A stretch of DNA of 64,000 nt from Microcoleus sp. bin38.metabat.b11b12b14.051. Lineage in GTDB: Bacteria; Cyanobacteriota; Cyanobacteriia; Cyanobacteriales; Microcoleaceae. The position numbers and the translations under genes are program-made. The stretch is taken from assembly GCF_013299165.1 (NCBI RefSeq), contig NZ_JAAFKD010000011.1, positions 80,154 through 144,153 of the forward strand, written 5' to 3'. Shown here in pieces: positions 18,102-27,072 of this stretch. The notes beneath the pieces were generated by a model. That model was not told where the DNA came from. It saw only the letters and a program-made list of their open reading frames with translations, and made no database searches. The stretch's first letter is position 1; every line of letters starts with the position of its first letter.

Positions 18102-19007
18102 ATGAGCAAATTACCAAAGAAATACAGACATTTGCATAAATGGATATTATTTTTGGTGAAATTTTGGTCGATCGCCTATATCGTCTCTTGTATACTGTTG
18201 TTTAGCCTGCAAACTCGTCTCATCTTTAGTCCCACAGGTGCGATTGCCAAAACACCCGATGCTTTCAACATCCCCTACGAAGAGGTCTGGTTGCCACTTA
18301 ACGGGCGATCGCCCAAAACGGCAAAAACAGACAAAATTCACGGTTGGTGGCTGCCAGCCGCCAATCCACAGCCGCTAGGAACCCTATTGTACCTGCACGG
18401 TAAGGGTTTTAACATCGGTACGAATATCAATCAATCTTACCGCCTGCGACAATTGGGTTTTTCGGTATTGCTTATAGATTACCGGGGTTACGGGCGCAGT
18501 CAAGGTCATTTTCCCAGCGAAGCTCAGGTTTATGAAGATGCAGAAACAGCTTATAATTATTTAGTCAAACAGCGGCAATTGTCGCCTAGCGAAATCTTTT
18601 TGTACGGTCATTCACTCGGAGGCGCTGTTGCTGTAGAATTAGCAGTTGCACATTCAGAAGCTGCGGGATTAATTGTTCAAAGTTCCTTCACTTCGATGCT
18701 GGATATGGTAGAACGCCAAAGTTTGATGCGGCTGTTTCCGGTGCGGCTGCTGCTGACACAAAAGTTTGATTCTTTGAATAAAGTCAAATTGCTCAAAATT
18801 CCGGTTTTGTTCGTTCACGGAACTGCTGATACTTTGATTCCCGCCGCGATGAGTAATAAGTTGTATGCTGCTGCTGATGAACCTAAGCAAATTTTGCTGG
18901 TTCCTAATGCTAAGCATAATAATGGAGATGCTTTTTTTAACAGCAGCAAATATCGCGAAACAATTGTTGATTTTGCGAAAAAATCTCAAATTAAGATGAA
19001 TAAATAG
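18102..19007 (+). CDS. Alpha/beta hydrolase, membrane-anchored (BEM46/ABHD13-like)
   Basis: This 301-residue protein has one N-terminal membrane segment (about 15-38) and an alpha/beta hydrolase domain. The catalytic triad reads as Ser171 in GHSLGG, Asp243 in GTADTLIP and His272 in NAKHNN. The oxyanion region is YLHGKGFNIG and the strand after it LLIDYRGYGRSQGH, typical of the BEM46/S9-like esterase group. The substrate is unknown. The stop codon TAG at 19005-19007 is already part of the following family A repeat, so the repeat has reached exactly to the end of the gene. Confidence 0.87.
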   Translation: MSKLPKKYRHLHKWILFLVKFWSIAYIVSCILLFSLQTRLIFSPTGAIAKTPDAFNIPYEEVWLPLNGRSPKTAKTDKIHGWWLPAANPQPLGTLLYLHGKGFNIGTNINQSYRLRQLGFSVLLIDYRGYGRSQGHFPSEAQVYEDAETAYNYLVKQRQLSPSEIFLYGHSLGGAVAVELAVAHSEAAGLIVQSSFTSMLDMVERQSLMRLFPVRLLLTQKFDSLNKVKLLKIPVLFVHGTADTLIPAAMSNKLYAAADEPKQILLVPNAKHNNGDAFFNSSKYRETIVDFAKKSQIKMNK

Positions 19008-19297
19008 GTTCGTAGTAAGGACTTTAGTCCTCTCTCATTGAAGGCGGAATGAAGTCCTCTTAAGATGAATAAATAGGTTCGTAGTAAGGACTTTAGTCCT
19101 CTCTGATTGAAGGCGGACTAAAGTCCTTACTACGAACCTATTTTATGGTCATGGTTTGAGCGTTCGGCCTGCGATCTTTCTCTGATTGAAGGCGGACTGA
19201 AGTCCTCACTACGAACCTATTTTATAGTGATGGTTTGAGCGTTTGAAATGCGAATTTTTTCTTGTTGAATGCGGACTGAAGTCCTCACTACGAACCT
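19006..19297. repeat. Family A repeats, mixed array
   Basis: Two forward half-elements (GTTCGTAGTAAGGACTTTAG) and several inverted arms (GCGGACTGAAGTCCTCACTA) occur, separated by GGTTTGAGCGTT spacers. It fills the space between two convergent genes and touches both stop codons to within a few bases. Confidence 0.9.
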
Positions 19298-19300
19298 ATT

Positions 19301-20122
19301 TTAGGGTGATGGTTTGAGAAGTGGAGATAATATTATTTCTATTTTATCTCCTACTTCTAACTGCAAAACGGATTGAGCGCTGCCGCTATTAACGGCAATT
19401 TCTAGCCAACCGTCAGAACCAGTTATTGCTATTAAATCCCCAGGCTTGCTGTCGCTATATGTTTTACCGCTGGGTATGTGAATTGGAGCGTAACTATTGC
19501 TAATTGTCACTGACCAATTGTTGTTTGTAATGCAATTATTCGGGATATTAGTAATTAGATTGCCGAAGCGATCGACATATTGAACAAAACCAGTCGCACC
19601 TGTGGCTGTAACGGCGCAATTTGGTATCTGTCGCTGCACTAAACTCGCAGGATCGATCGCCTGTCCGAACTCTTCCAGCGGCACCCCATTCGCCAAATGA
19701 GCACCCACTGTGGCGAAAATATCGCGACCGTGAAACGTACTGCTGGGTGCGGGTGTGCGCCAATATTGCGGATTGGTGAGTTCCACAGATGCGATCGCAC
19801 TTTCCCGACTCAACACCCCGCCAAACAACCCGTTATCGGGCCCGACAAGGAAGCAATTAGCACATTTCACCGCCACCGCGCGTCTGTTGCTACCCACGCC
19901 CGGATCGACGACCGCAATATGTACTGTTTCTGGCGGAAAATAAGCAAAAGCAGTCATTAAACAAAACCTCGCCGCCGCAATATTTTGAGAGGGTATTTGG
20001 TGCGTAATGTCAATCACTTTTAACTGCGGGTTGATTTGGGCGATCGCACCTTTCATCACTCCCACATAAACATCGCTTAACCCAAAATCCGTCAGCAGAG
20101 TTATAATTCTATTTTTAGACAT
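19301..20122 (-). CDS. SAM hydroxide adenosyltransferase (DUF62 family)
   Basis: From the ATG at 20122 the protein has 273 residues. It carries the hallmarks of the family that splits S-adenosylmethionine with water to adenosine and methionine, related to fluorinase and chlorinase: ITLLTDFGLSDVYVGVMKG at the N-terminus, AVVDPGVGS, VGPDNGLFG, FHGRDIFA and FVQYVDRFGNLITNI. The 23-residue insertion loop of true fluorinases was not seen, so the hydrolytic enzyme is more likely. An upstream in-frame start at 20188 would overlap the divergent gene at 20141 and is not preferred; the two starts are then only 18 bases apart. Confidence 0.9.
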   Translation of the reverse strand: MSKNRIITLLTDFGLSDVYVGVMKGAIAQINPQLKVIDITHQIPSQNIAAARFCLMTAFAYFPPETVHIAVVDPGVGSNRRAVAVKCANCFLVGPDNGLFGGVLSRESAIASVELTNPQYWRTPAPSSTFHGRDIFATVGAHLANGVPLEEFGQAIDPASLVQRQIPNCAVTATGATGFVQYVDRFGNLITNIPNNCITNNNWSVTISNSYAPIHIPSGKTYSDSKPGDLIAITGSDGWLEIAVNSGSAQSVLQLEVGDKIEIILSPLLKPSP

Positions 20123-20140
20123 ATATCCAAAGGTAAGAAT

Positions 20141-20995
20141 ATGGTAGCGCAGTGGGAAAACTTTCTGCAAAACTTGGGAGAATGGCACGGTTCCTTCACT
20201 CAGCTATCAACGCGGGGAGAGGTAATTAAAGATACTCCCAGCATTATTTCTCTTGAAGGACTCAATGACAACAAAACTGTGCGGTTGAAACTGCGCCGCT
20301 TTTCTCCAAATCCTAGCGGTGTCGGCGAACCGGAAGTCAGCGAACTGGTTCGAGAATATCAAAGTTTGGGACGAGATATCCTATTTTTTGAGGATGGGAA
20401 TTTTTGTCAGGGAACTATTCAACTATCGCCTTATTCTGAGTCTGGTGCCGAGTTTGGTTTTATCTACAATTATCGCCGATTGCGCTTTGTTCAACTCTAC
20501 ACTACCGACGGTAATTTATCCCAACTTACCTTAATTCGGGAAAAGCAGCTTGATAAAAACGTCCCCGAACGTCCGCCTTTAACGGTTGGCGATTTGCTGG
20601 GAGAATGGGAAGGCGAGGCCGTGACAATGTATCCAGACGGGCGTTCAGCCGATCGCTATTCTACCAAACTGCAATTGGATTTGCCAAATGGCGATCGGCT
20701 AATGCAGAAAATTACTTTTGGTAGCAATGCTAATGTTATCAGTTCTAGCGGTAGCATTGACGGTTCTGTGATTAAGTTTAACGAAGGTTCAACGCCCGTG
20801 CAAGTTTTGCTGCTTCCTGACGGCGGTTCTTGCACTTGTCCGGTGAAAGTTGAATCCAGAAAACCTATATTTTTTGAGGCTGGTTGGTTGGTAGAACCTA
20901 ACTTGCGATTTCGGATGATTCGCAGTTACAATGACAAGGGTGAATGGGTAAGTTTGACCTTAGTTACTGAACGGAAAAAAGGTTACTCGCACTAA
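20141..20995 (+). CDS. DUF3598 family protein
   Basis: The protein of 284 residues begins WENFLQNLGEWHGSFTQLS and contains SIISLEGLNDNKTVRLKLRR, which fit the DUF3598 family of cyanobacteria and plastids, predicted to have a lipocalin-like (calycin) barrel. A second, similar half starts near LGEWEGEAVTMYPDG, so two barrel-like repeats are likely. Ligand and role are unknown; related calycins (CpcS/CpcT) attach bilins to phycobiliproteins, but no evidence links this one to bilins. It shares an 18-base divergent start region with the SAM hydroxide adenosyltransferase, so co-regulation is possible. Confidence 0.83.
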   Translation: MVAQWENFLQNLGEWHGSFTQLSTRGEVIKDTPSIISLEGLNDNKTVRLKLRRFSPNPSGVGEPEVSELVREYQSLGRDILFFEDGNFCQGTIQLSPYSESGAEFGFIYNYRRLRFVQLYTTDGNLSQLTLIREKQLDKNVPERPPLTVGDLLGEWEGEAVTMYPDGRSADRYSTKLQLDLPNGDRLMQKITFGSNANVISSSGSIDGSVIKFNEGSTPVQVLLLPDGGSCTCPVKVESRKPIFFEAGWLVEPNLRFRMIRSYNDKGEWVSLTLVTERKKGYSH

Positions 20996-21303
20996 TCTCA
21001 GAAACCGGGTTTCTTCCTATGTTTCTCGTACTCAATCCAAAATTTTCGTAGAAACCCGGTTTCTCGCCACCCAACGACAGAAATTAGAGCGCACCCTAAT
21101 CTCAGAAACCGGGTTTCTTCCTATATCTCTCGTACTCAACCGAAATTTGTCGCAGAAACCCGGTTTCTCGCCACCCAACGACAGAAATTAGAGCGCACCC
21201 TAATCTCAGAAACCGGGTTTCTGACTAGGTTTCTCGTACTCAACCCAAAATTTTCGTAGAAACCCGGTTTCTCGCCACCCAACGACAGAAATTAGAGCGC
21301 GTA
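20993..21303. repeat. Family B array, three tandem copies of 104 bp
   Basis: Copies start TAATCTCAGAAACCGGGTTT at 20993, 21097 and 21201. They are the reverse complement of the 102-bp units at 25957-27003: the order of AGAAACCGGGTTTCT, TCTCTCGTACTCAA, AGAAACCCGGTTTCTC and GCCACCCAACGACAG is mirrored. The array begins at the stop codon of the DUF3598 gene. Confidence 0.94.
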
Positions 21304-21338
21304 CTTACGATAAACGAAAGTTGGTAGACTCACGAATA

Positions 21339-22019
21339 TTATTTTTCAGACTTTGTTTCCTGGGTTTGCGATTGAATTACCGCACTCCAATCATCGTTAT
21401 TATTAACAACATCTTCCAGATGCTTATGTTGTCCCCCATCAATTTTAGCCGCTGTTTCCAACTCTTTGGTAAGACTTGAATCTGCCATTGCTTTACGCAA
21501 TTTTAGCTTCTTTTCCTCATAGGCTTGTTGTTCTGCGGCCGACATTGCCGATCGCGCTGCTTGACCTACCGTACTCGCCCACATCTCGCTGTCTGCACCA
21601 TTTCCAGGCGGAATGCTGCCGAGTTCTGCAATCCAAGCATCCCGCAAACTTTCCATTTCTTCCCGCTTCGGAAATTTGAAAGTTTGCACCCGCACAAAAG
21701 CGCAACTTTCCGCCCCATTTTGGGCAATGTGACCGTTGACTGAAAGCAGGATATTTCGCGAATAACCGATATACTGAGTATTGCCGGAAGTATCCGTGAC
21801 AGCATAAACGCCGGCGACTTTGGCGTTAGTTGCTAAAGTCCGCCACGTATCGATCGACATTACTTGCGTCCCGTCATTTTCTAATGCAGAAATAGCGGCT
21901 GCTGCGCTGTGTTCTGAGTCGGAACTGTATAAAAAATTGTGCAGTCCTTCATGGGCGACAGGTACGTTTTGATGTTCAATTGCTACGTCTCGATCGGCAT
22001 TCACTTGATTGACTTCCAT
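21339..22019 (-). CDS. GIY-YIG domain protein
   Basis: The 226-residue protein contains AGVYAVTDTSGNTQYIGYSRN, a GIY-YIG nuclease core in the form GVY...YIG, followed by a conserved arginine-like position and FPKREEMESLRDAWIAEL. The N-terminal 70 residues and the acidic, helical C-terminal tail are not recognised. The family includes DNA repair and homing nucleases; activity here is unproven. The ATG at 22019 is chosen because GAGGA lies about 11 bases upstream; the TTG at 22028 is too close to it. An array of TTGACAG repeats lies upstream. Confidence 0.75.
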   Translation of the reverse strand: MEVNQVNADRDVAIEHQNVPVAHEGLHNFLYSSDSEHSAAAAISALENDGTQVMSIDTWRTLATNAKVAGVYAVTDTSGNTQYIGYSRNILLSVNGHIAQNGAESCAFVRVQTFKFPKREEMESLRDAWIAELGSIPPGNGADSEMWASTVGQAARSAMSAAEQQAYEEKKLKLRKAMADSSLTKELETAAKIDGGQHKHLEDVVNNNDDWSAVIQSQTQETKSEK

Positions 22020-22046
22020 AAAGCCCAATTCCTCAAAAAGCGTTAA

Positions 22047-22092
22047 CAGTTGACAGTTGACAGTTGACAGTTGACCGTTGACAGTTGACAGA
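22047..22092. repeat. TTGACAG heptamer repeat
   Basis: Six copies, one with a base change (TTGACCG), just upstream of the GIY-YIG gene. The next 45 bases (GAAGAGCCCGCCCGCGAAG...) recur in inverted form at 30119-30190. Confidence 0.9.
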
Positions 22093-22144
22093 AGAGCCCG
22101 CCCGCGAAGTCGAGGGGTTGACTTCGGAGTGCGAAGTTTTCAGG

Positions 22145-22204
22145 TAGGGGATTTAAGCCCCTTCCTAAAAACAATCCACCTAAAGGTGGGGGCTTAAATC
22201 CCCT
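22145..22204. repeat. Hairpin element with nested stem
   Basis: AGGGGATTTAAGCCCC pairs with GGGGCTTAAATCCCCT, and the loop holds a second small stem (CCACC/GGTGG). It lies between the GIY-YIG and aldo/keto reductase genes; the rest of this gap shows no gene. Confidence 0.85.
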
Positions 22205-22352
22205 GTGATGACGGTAACACAATTAATTAAATTTCTGGCTTTATAAGCTGTTGCAGCATTTAATTGTATTTCAAACCACAATCAAATTATTGTGGGGTAG
22301 GCTTTGAACCCCACCCCAAACCTGCAACTTAAACGCCCAACAGCTTACGTAT

Positions 22353-23216
22353 TTAACTTGCTGCAATTTGTTGCAATTCCTCGTCTGTCAATTTAACTTC
22401 GATCGCCTTTAGGGAGTCTTCAATGCTCGATAATTTTGTCGCGCCGGGAATCGGAACGACACAAGGCGATTTTGCCATCAACCAGGCTAACACTATACAG
22501 TAAACTGAAACGTTTTTTTCAGCAGCTAATTTGGCGATCGCAGGCATATCTTGCAAGCTAGTCGCCCGACGGCTTCCCCCCAAAGGACTCCAGGGAAAAA
22601 ATGTCAATTTTTCAGCTTCGCAATATTCCAGTACGCCGTCGGATTCCGGCTGTCTGTGCCACGGATTGTACTGATTCTGCACCGAGACAACTTCTACCGT
22701 ATCGCGGGCGCGTTTGATCTGTTCTACAGAAAAGTTGGAAACTCCGATAAATCGAATCATTCCTGCTTCTACTGCTTCTTTTGCGGGTGCTAGGGCTGCT
22801 TCGATTGTATAGGCTGGATCGGGCGAGTGGTATTGCCAAAGGTCGATCGGCTGATTGCCACCCAAAGCTTCAAAACTTTCGCGAATTGTCTTGCGCAAAT
22901 GGTGGGGATTGCCGTTGCGCGTCCAAGCACCTTGAGGCCGCATTAAGCCGCCTTTCGTGGCGATAGTAACTGCCCGAATATCTCCCGTGTACTCATGCAA
23001 AGCTTTGGCAATGAGGTGTTCGTTGTGGTGTTTGTCCGATTGATCTTCGCAATAGGAATCTGCGGTGTCAATTAGGGTGACACCCAAATCGAGGGCGCGA
23101 TGAATGACCGCAATTGATTGCGCTTCGGGCGGCCGGCCGCTTAAGGACATTGGCATACATCCAAGACCGATCGCTGATATATTGAAATTACTGTTGCCCA
23201 GTCTTTTTCTTTTCAT
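22353..23216 (-). CDS. Aldo/keto reductase
   Basis: The 287-residue NADPH-dependent oxidoreductase has the catalytic tetrad Asp50, Tyr55, Lys88 and His130 (LIDTADSY, IATKGG, LWQYHSPDP) in a TIM barrel. GVSNFSVEQI and VPIPGATKLSSIEDSL mark the later strands and the cofactor-binding end. It reduces aldehydes or ketones; the substrate is unknown. The ATG at 23216 is preferred to an upstream TTG at 23261 because GAGGG lies about eight bases before it and the domain starts at once (RLGNSNFNISAIGLG). Confidence 0.93.
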   Translation of the reverse strand: MKRKRLGNSNFNISAIGLGCMPMSLSGRPPEAQSIAVIHRALDLGVTLIDTADSYCEDQSDKHHNEHLIAKALHEYTGDIRAVTIATKGGLMRPQGAWTRNGNPHHLRKTIRESFEALGGNQPIDLWQYHSPDPAYTIEAALAPAKEAVEAGMIRFIGVSNFSVEQIKRARDTVEVVSVQNQYNPWHRQPESDGVLEYCEAEKLTFFPWSPLGGSRRATSLQDMPAIAKLAAEKNVSVYCIVLAWLMAKSPCVVPIPGATKLSSIEDSLKAIEVKLTDEELQQIAAS

Positions 23217-23584
23217 TCGTTGGCCCTCGTTTGGGTGGTTGATTGAGAGTTTAGATTTCAAGGATATCTTGAAATTTTACTGCTTTTTTGAGGAGATAAC
23301 TAGATAGGGTGAAAAAAAATTGTCGTTACTGCATTTAAACTGTACAGCATTTATCAAAAAAAAGAGGGACTTACCAATCAATCCCTCAATCCCTCAATCC
23401 CTCAATTCCTCAATTCCTCAATCTAAAATCTAAAATCTAAAATCTAAAATTCCTGTACCCCATCTTTGTGAACAAGGCTATATATATTTTTATTGACTTT
23501 TCCCCACTGGTCAAAGCTGCTCTCGTTTTTGCCATCAAACATCACAGATAATCTTTGGGCGCGCATCAGCCAACGCTACTTACC
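23217..23584. other. Intergenic region with short tandem repeats
   Basis: At 23378-23420 an 8-base unit CAATCCCT/CAATTCCT repeats five times, followed by four copies of CTAAAAT, the heptamer also found at 30755, 33764 and 63037. No gene was seen in these 370 bases. Confidence 0.8.
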
Positions 23585-24379
23585 TTAACTGGAAGCACTG
23601 GTGTAAAAGCGGAGTGCAAATTGCCAGAAATACCGGGAGAAAATTAACAGCCCGATCGCCAAAATACCAGCCCCTGCGATCCAAACAATCTCACCTCTGC
23701 CAAGCATGGCTTCTGCCGGCACAGTCGTCAAGAAAGCAACAGGAACCACAAAGGTAAAGAAAAATCGATAAGCTGCGGGATAAGCAGCCATCGGAAATCT
23801 ACCTGCTTCTAACAATCCTCTCAGAACTTCAGTAACATTGTAAATCTTGACAAACCAAATACTGGTTGCACCGAGCATAAACCAGATACTGTAAAGAGTA
23901 ATAGTTCCAAATAACAGCGGGATTGCTGTTAAAAAATAGTTGCCAATTTCTACTCCCAATTTATTGGCAGCATACAGCAGCAATAGGGCACCAAAGATTA
24001 AATCCGGGATTCCCCAAGGGGAAACGGTGTTTGCAGATAGCCAGAATTGCGAACTAATCGGCTTGAGGAGTACGAAATCCAGAGTACCTTGCTGCACTCG
24101 ATCGACAATACGGCTGAGGTTGGGCGCCAGAAAGGTTGACGAAAACCCCTGCAAAACCGTAAAAATGCCGAGTACAACTAAAGCTTGTTCCCATGAATAG
24201 CCCGAAAACCTGTAGCCTGTACGGTAGAACAGCGACAGCCCAAACAAGCTGCCTGCAAGATTTCCGAGGCTGCTGAGGGTCGCCAGGACAAAATTGATGC
24301 GATATTCGAGCTCGGCTGCGATCGCCGCACCCCAGAACAATTTCAGTACCTGCAAATATCGTCCCATGTTTGTCGCCAT
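23585..24379 (-). CDS. ABC-2 type transporter permease (DUF990-like)
   Basis: A 264-residue membrane protein with six hydrophobic segments. LFWGAAIAAELEYRINFVL at the N-terminus and RIVDRVQQGTLDFVLLKPIS between the segments are typical of the ABC-2 permease group that works in pairs with a second permease and one ATPase. Neither the ATPase nor the second permease is adjacent, so the complex is encoded at several loci, as is common in cyanobacteria. The transported substrate is unknown. Confidence 0.86.
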   Translation of the reverse strand: MATNMGRYLQVLKLFWGAAIAAELEYRINFVLATLSSLGNLAGSLFGLSLFYRTGYRFSGYSWEQALVVLGIFTVLQGFSSTFLAPNLSRIVDRVQQGTLDFVLLKPISSQFWLSANTVSPWGIPDLIFGALLLLYAANKLGVEIGNYFLTAIPLLFGTITLYSIWFMLGATSIWFVKIYNVTEVLRGLLEAGRFPMAAYPAAYRFFFTFVVPVAFLTTVPAEAMLGRGEIVWIAGAGILAIGLLIFSRYFWQFALRFYTSASS

Positions 24380-24730
24380 TTTTTGCTGTTGAAATACTTA
24401 TATTCCCTCCTATTGTAAAGCTTGTGTGAAGCCCTATGCTGTACAGCTCGCTTATTACACGATAATTTTAAGTTATTCACACAGCCTACTTAAGTAATTT
24501 TACTTGCAATAATTATTAAGCTGTGTAACTTGATTTAAATAAACCATGATAATTTTGGGCTTTAACTCAATCTCAAGCTTCTATATAGTTGCAAATTATT
24601 AAGCTCTGCTCCTCTTTGAACAGGAAATCTTGCCTCATTGATTAGTAATTTTAATGTGTTACAAGCCTTAACATTATAAAAAATTCAAAAACATCTAGCC
24701 ATACCCAAAAGTAACGATTAGGATGGTGCA

Positions 24731-24788
24731 TACGTACTCCAAAAGAATACGTAATCAGTCAGAGGTCAGCGATACGTAATAATACGTA
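24731..24788. promoter_or_regulatory. Cluster of four TACGTA palindromes before the radical SAM gene
   Basis: TACGTA occurs at 24731, 24748, 24773 and 24783 within 58 bases, 55-112 bases before the ATG of the radical SAM gene. A further AACGTAAG is at 24824. This is far denser than chance for a 6-mer and looks like operator sites for a dimeric regulator. The rest of the gap (24380-24730) is AT-rich without a gene. Confidence 0.5.
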
Positions 24789-24842
24789 AACAATTGAGTT
24801 CGATAAATTGACTTAAACAACAAAACGTAAGGTAAATAAGAC

Positions 24843-25916
24843 ATGGATGCTTTAACACTATCGAGACTGGGCGTCAAGCACACCAAGAGCGCAGTAGCCG
24901 AATCGTTGCGGATCAATACAGGGCTAGACATGACCAGCCCAGTCACTTTTTACGGGATTGTTAACGAGCACTGCAATGTAAAATGCCGTCAGTGCGAGTA
25001 TTGGCGCCTCAAAGAATATAAAGACGAAATGACCATCGAAGATTGGCAAAATGCCCTCTTGAGCGTCAAAGAATTTGTCGGCGAATTTTCCATCAACTTT
25101 AGCGGTGGCGAACCTTATATTAAGAAAGGTTTTCTAGACTTGCTGACATTTGCCAACAAAAACGGCATCCACGCCGGTGTCACCACCAACGGCTACTGCA
25201 TGACTCGCGAAAATGCAGCAAAAACTGTAGCGGCGCGCCCTTTTAATGTGAATATGTCCGTTGACGGGCCAAACGCAGAATTGCACGACTATTTGCGCGG
25301 TCAACCCGGATTGTTCGACAGACTTTCCAAAGGAATCGGTTATCTGCGCGAAGAACAAGAAAAACAAAACGTCCTGTTTCCGATCAACGTCAAACCGACT
25401 ATCAACAGGCTCAACTTCCGCCACCTAGAAGAAATTGTCACTTGGGCGAAGGGAATTGAAGCTACGACGGTGAACTTCCAGCCAGTCAACCGTTGGACGC
25501 CTGAAACATATTCGGAATTGTGGGTTGAAGAAGCAGACAGAGAAGAATTTTCGCAGGTAATTGAGCGCTTAATTGAGATGAAGAAAAACGGCGCGCCAAT
25601 TATGAACAGCGATGAAGTGTTGCGCTTGATGATGCCGCACTTCCAGGAAGAAAAAGCTCCTGATTCAACTCGTCCTTGTCGCGTTGGACTGCGTAATTAC
25701 TGGATTGACACGCGCGGCGATGTGAAGTTGTGCGACGAATATCCCGTGATTGGGAACGTGAAAGAAGCCAGCGCCCGCGAGATTTGGTACGGCGAAAAAG
25801 CTCAGGAAGTCCGCCGCGATACTTTGAATTGCGGCAAGCTGTGTCTGATTACTTGCGTCTCGCAAAAGACGATTTTGGACAAGGTGAAAATGGGAATGAA
25901 GTTATTGAAGAATTGA
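24843..25916 (+). CDS. Radical SAM enzyme with C-terminal cysteine-rich (SPASM-like) domain
   Basis: The 357-residue protein has the [4Fe-4S]-SAM motif C44-x3-C48-x2-C51 (CNVKCRQC), the SAM-binding GGE region as FSGGEP, and VTTNG and MSVDGP strands of the partial TIM barrel. Five cysteines at 279, 297, 330, 334 and 338 form a second cluster site like SPASM or twitch domains. Such enzymes modify peptides, proteins or small molecules by radical chemistry. There is no precursor peptide, peptidase or transporter next to it, so no pathway is proposed. Its promoter region carries a TACGTA cluster. Confidence 0.88.
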   Translation: MDALTLSRLGVKHTKSAVAESLRINTGLDMTSPVTFYGIVNEHCNVKCRQCEYWRLKEYKDEMTIEDWQNALLSVKEFVGEFSINFSGGEPYIKKGFLDLLTFANKNGIHAGVTTNGYCMTRENAAKTVAARPFNVNMSVDGPNAELHDYLRGQPGLFDRLSKGIGYLREEQEKQNVLFPINVKPTINRLNFRHLEEIVTWAKGIEATTVNFQPVNRWTPETYSELWVEEADREEFSQVIERLIEMKKNGAPIMNSDEVLRLMMPHFQEEKAPDSTRPCRVGLRNYWIDTRGDVKLCDEYPVIGNVKEASAREIWYGEKAQEVRRDTLNCGKLCLITCVSQKTILDKVKMGMKLLKN

Positions 25917-25956
25917 GGTTTGAGGAGTCTTAATATTGCTTGTGTTCATGAGTGCC

Positions 25957-27003
25957 GGGTTTTGGTAAAAACCCGGTTTTTTGTTTGATGAATTGGGTTT
26001 TGTCGCTGGGTGGCGAGAAACCGGGTTTCTACGACAATTTTCGGTTGAGTACGAGAAATAAGGGAAGAAACCCGGTTTCTGGGATTAGTGTGCTCTAATT
26101 TCTCTCGCTGCGTGGCGAGAAACCGGGTTTCTGCCAATAATTTGGGTGGAGTACGAGAAATAAGGGAAGAAACCCGGTTTCTGGGATTAGTGTGCGTCGA
26201 ATTCTCTCGCTGCGTGGCGAGAAACCGGGTTTCTACGACAATTTTCGGTTGAGTACGAGAGATATAGGAAGAAACCCGGTTTCTGGGATTAGTGTGCGTC
26301 GAATTCTCTCGCTGCGTGGCGAGAAACCGGGTTTCTGCCCATAATTTGGGTTAAGTACCAGAGATATAGGAAGAAACCCGGTTTCTGGGATTAGTGTGCG
26401 TCGAATTCTCTCGCTGCGTGGCGAGAAACCGGGTTTCTACGACAATTTTCGGTGGAGTACGAGAGATATAGGAATCAACCCGGTTTCTGGGATTAGTGTG
26501 CGTCGAATTCTCTCGCTGAGTGGCGAGAAACCGGGTTTCTACGACAATTTTCGGTGGAGTACGAGAGATATAGGAATCAACCCGGTTTCTGGGATTAGTG
26601 TGCGTCGAATTCTCTCGCTGAGTGGCGAGAAACCGGGTTTCTACGACAATTTTCGGTTGAGTACGAGAGATATAGGAATCAACCCGGTTTCTGGGATTAG
26701 TGTGCGTCGAATTCTCTCGCTGAGTGGCGAGAAACCGGGTTTCTACGACAATTTTCGGTGGAGTACCAGAGATATAGGAATCAACCCGGTTTCTGGGATT
26801 AGTGTGATCTAATTTCTGTCGTTGGGTGGCGAGAAACCGGGTTTCTGCCAATAATTTGGGTGGAGTACGAGAGATATAGGAATCAACCCGGTTTCTGGGA
26901 TTAGTGTGCGTCGAATTCTCTCGCTGAGTGGCGAGAAACCGGGTTTCTACGACAATTTTCGGTGGAGTACGATAAATAACGAAAAAAACCCGGTTTCTGG
27001 GAT
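25957..27003. repeat. Family B array, about ten tandem copies of exactly 102 bp
   Basis: GCGAGAAACCGGGTTTCT starts at 26013, 26115, 26217, 26319, 26421, 26523, 26625, 26727, 26829 and 26931, a constant step of 102. Each unit has two inverted 15-mers (AGAAACCGGGTTTCT and AGAAACCCGGTTTCT). Copies differ by a few bases (GGAAGAAACCC or GGAATCAACCC). The step is a multiple of three, so long open frames arise on both strands (26351-27019 and 26396-26812), judged non-coding. Confidence 0.96.
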
Positions 27004-27072
27004 TTACCTGTGCAAACACTAAATTTTAAAACTTATAATATCTCCCGATTCACAATCGGGAGAATATCAAAA

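Noticed and set aside
25957-27003. CRISPR array
   Set aside because: The repeats include palindromic 15-mers at regular distance, but the sequences between them are also repeated, so there are no unique spacers; no cas genes are present.
26351-27019. 222-residue repeat protein on the minus strand
   Set aside because: Open only because the DNA repeat has a step of 102 bases; an equally open frame exists on the plus strand. Kept as a finding to test, not as a gene.
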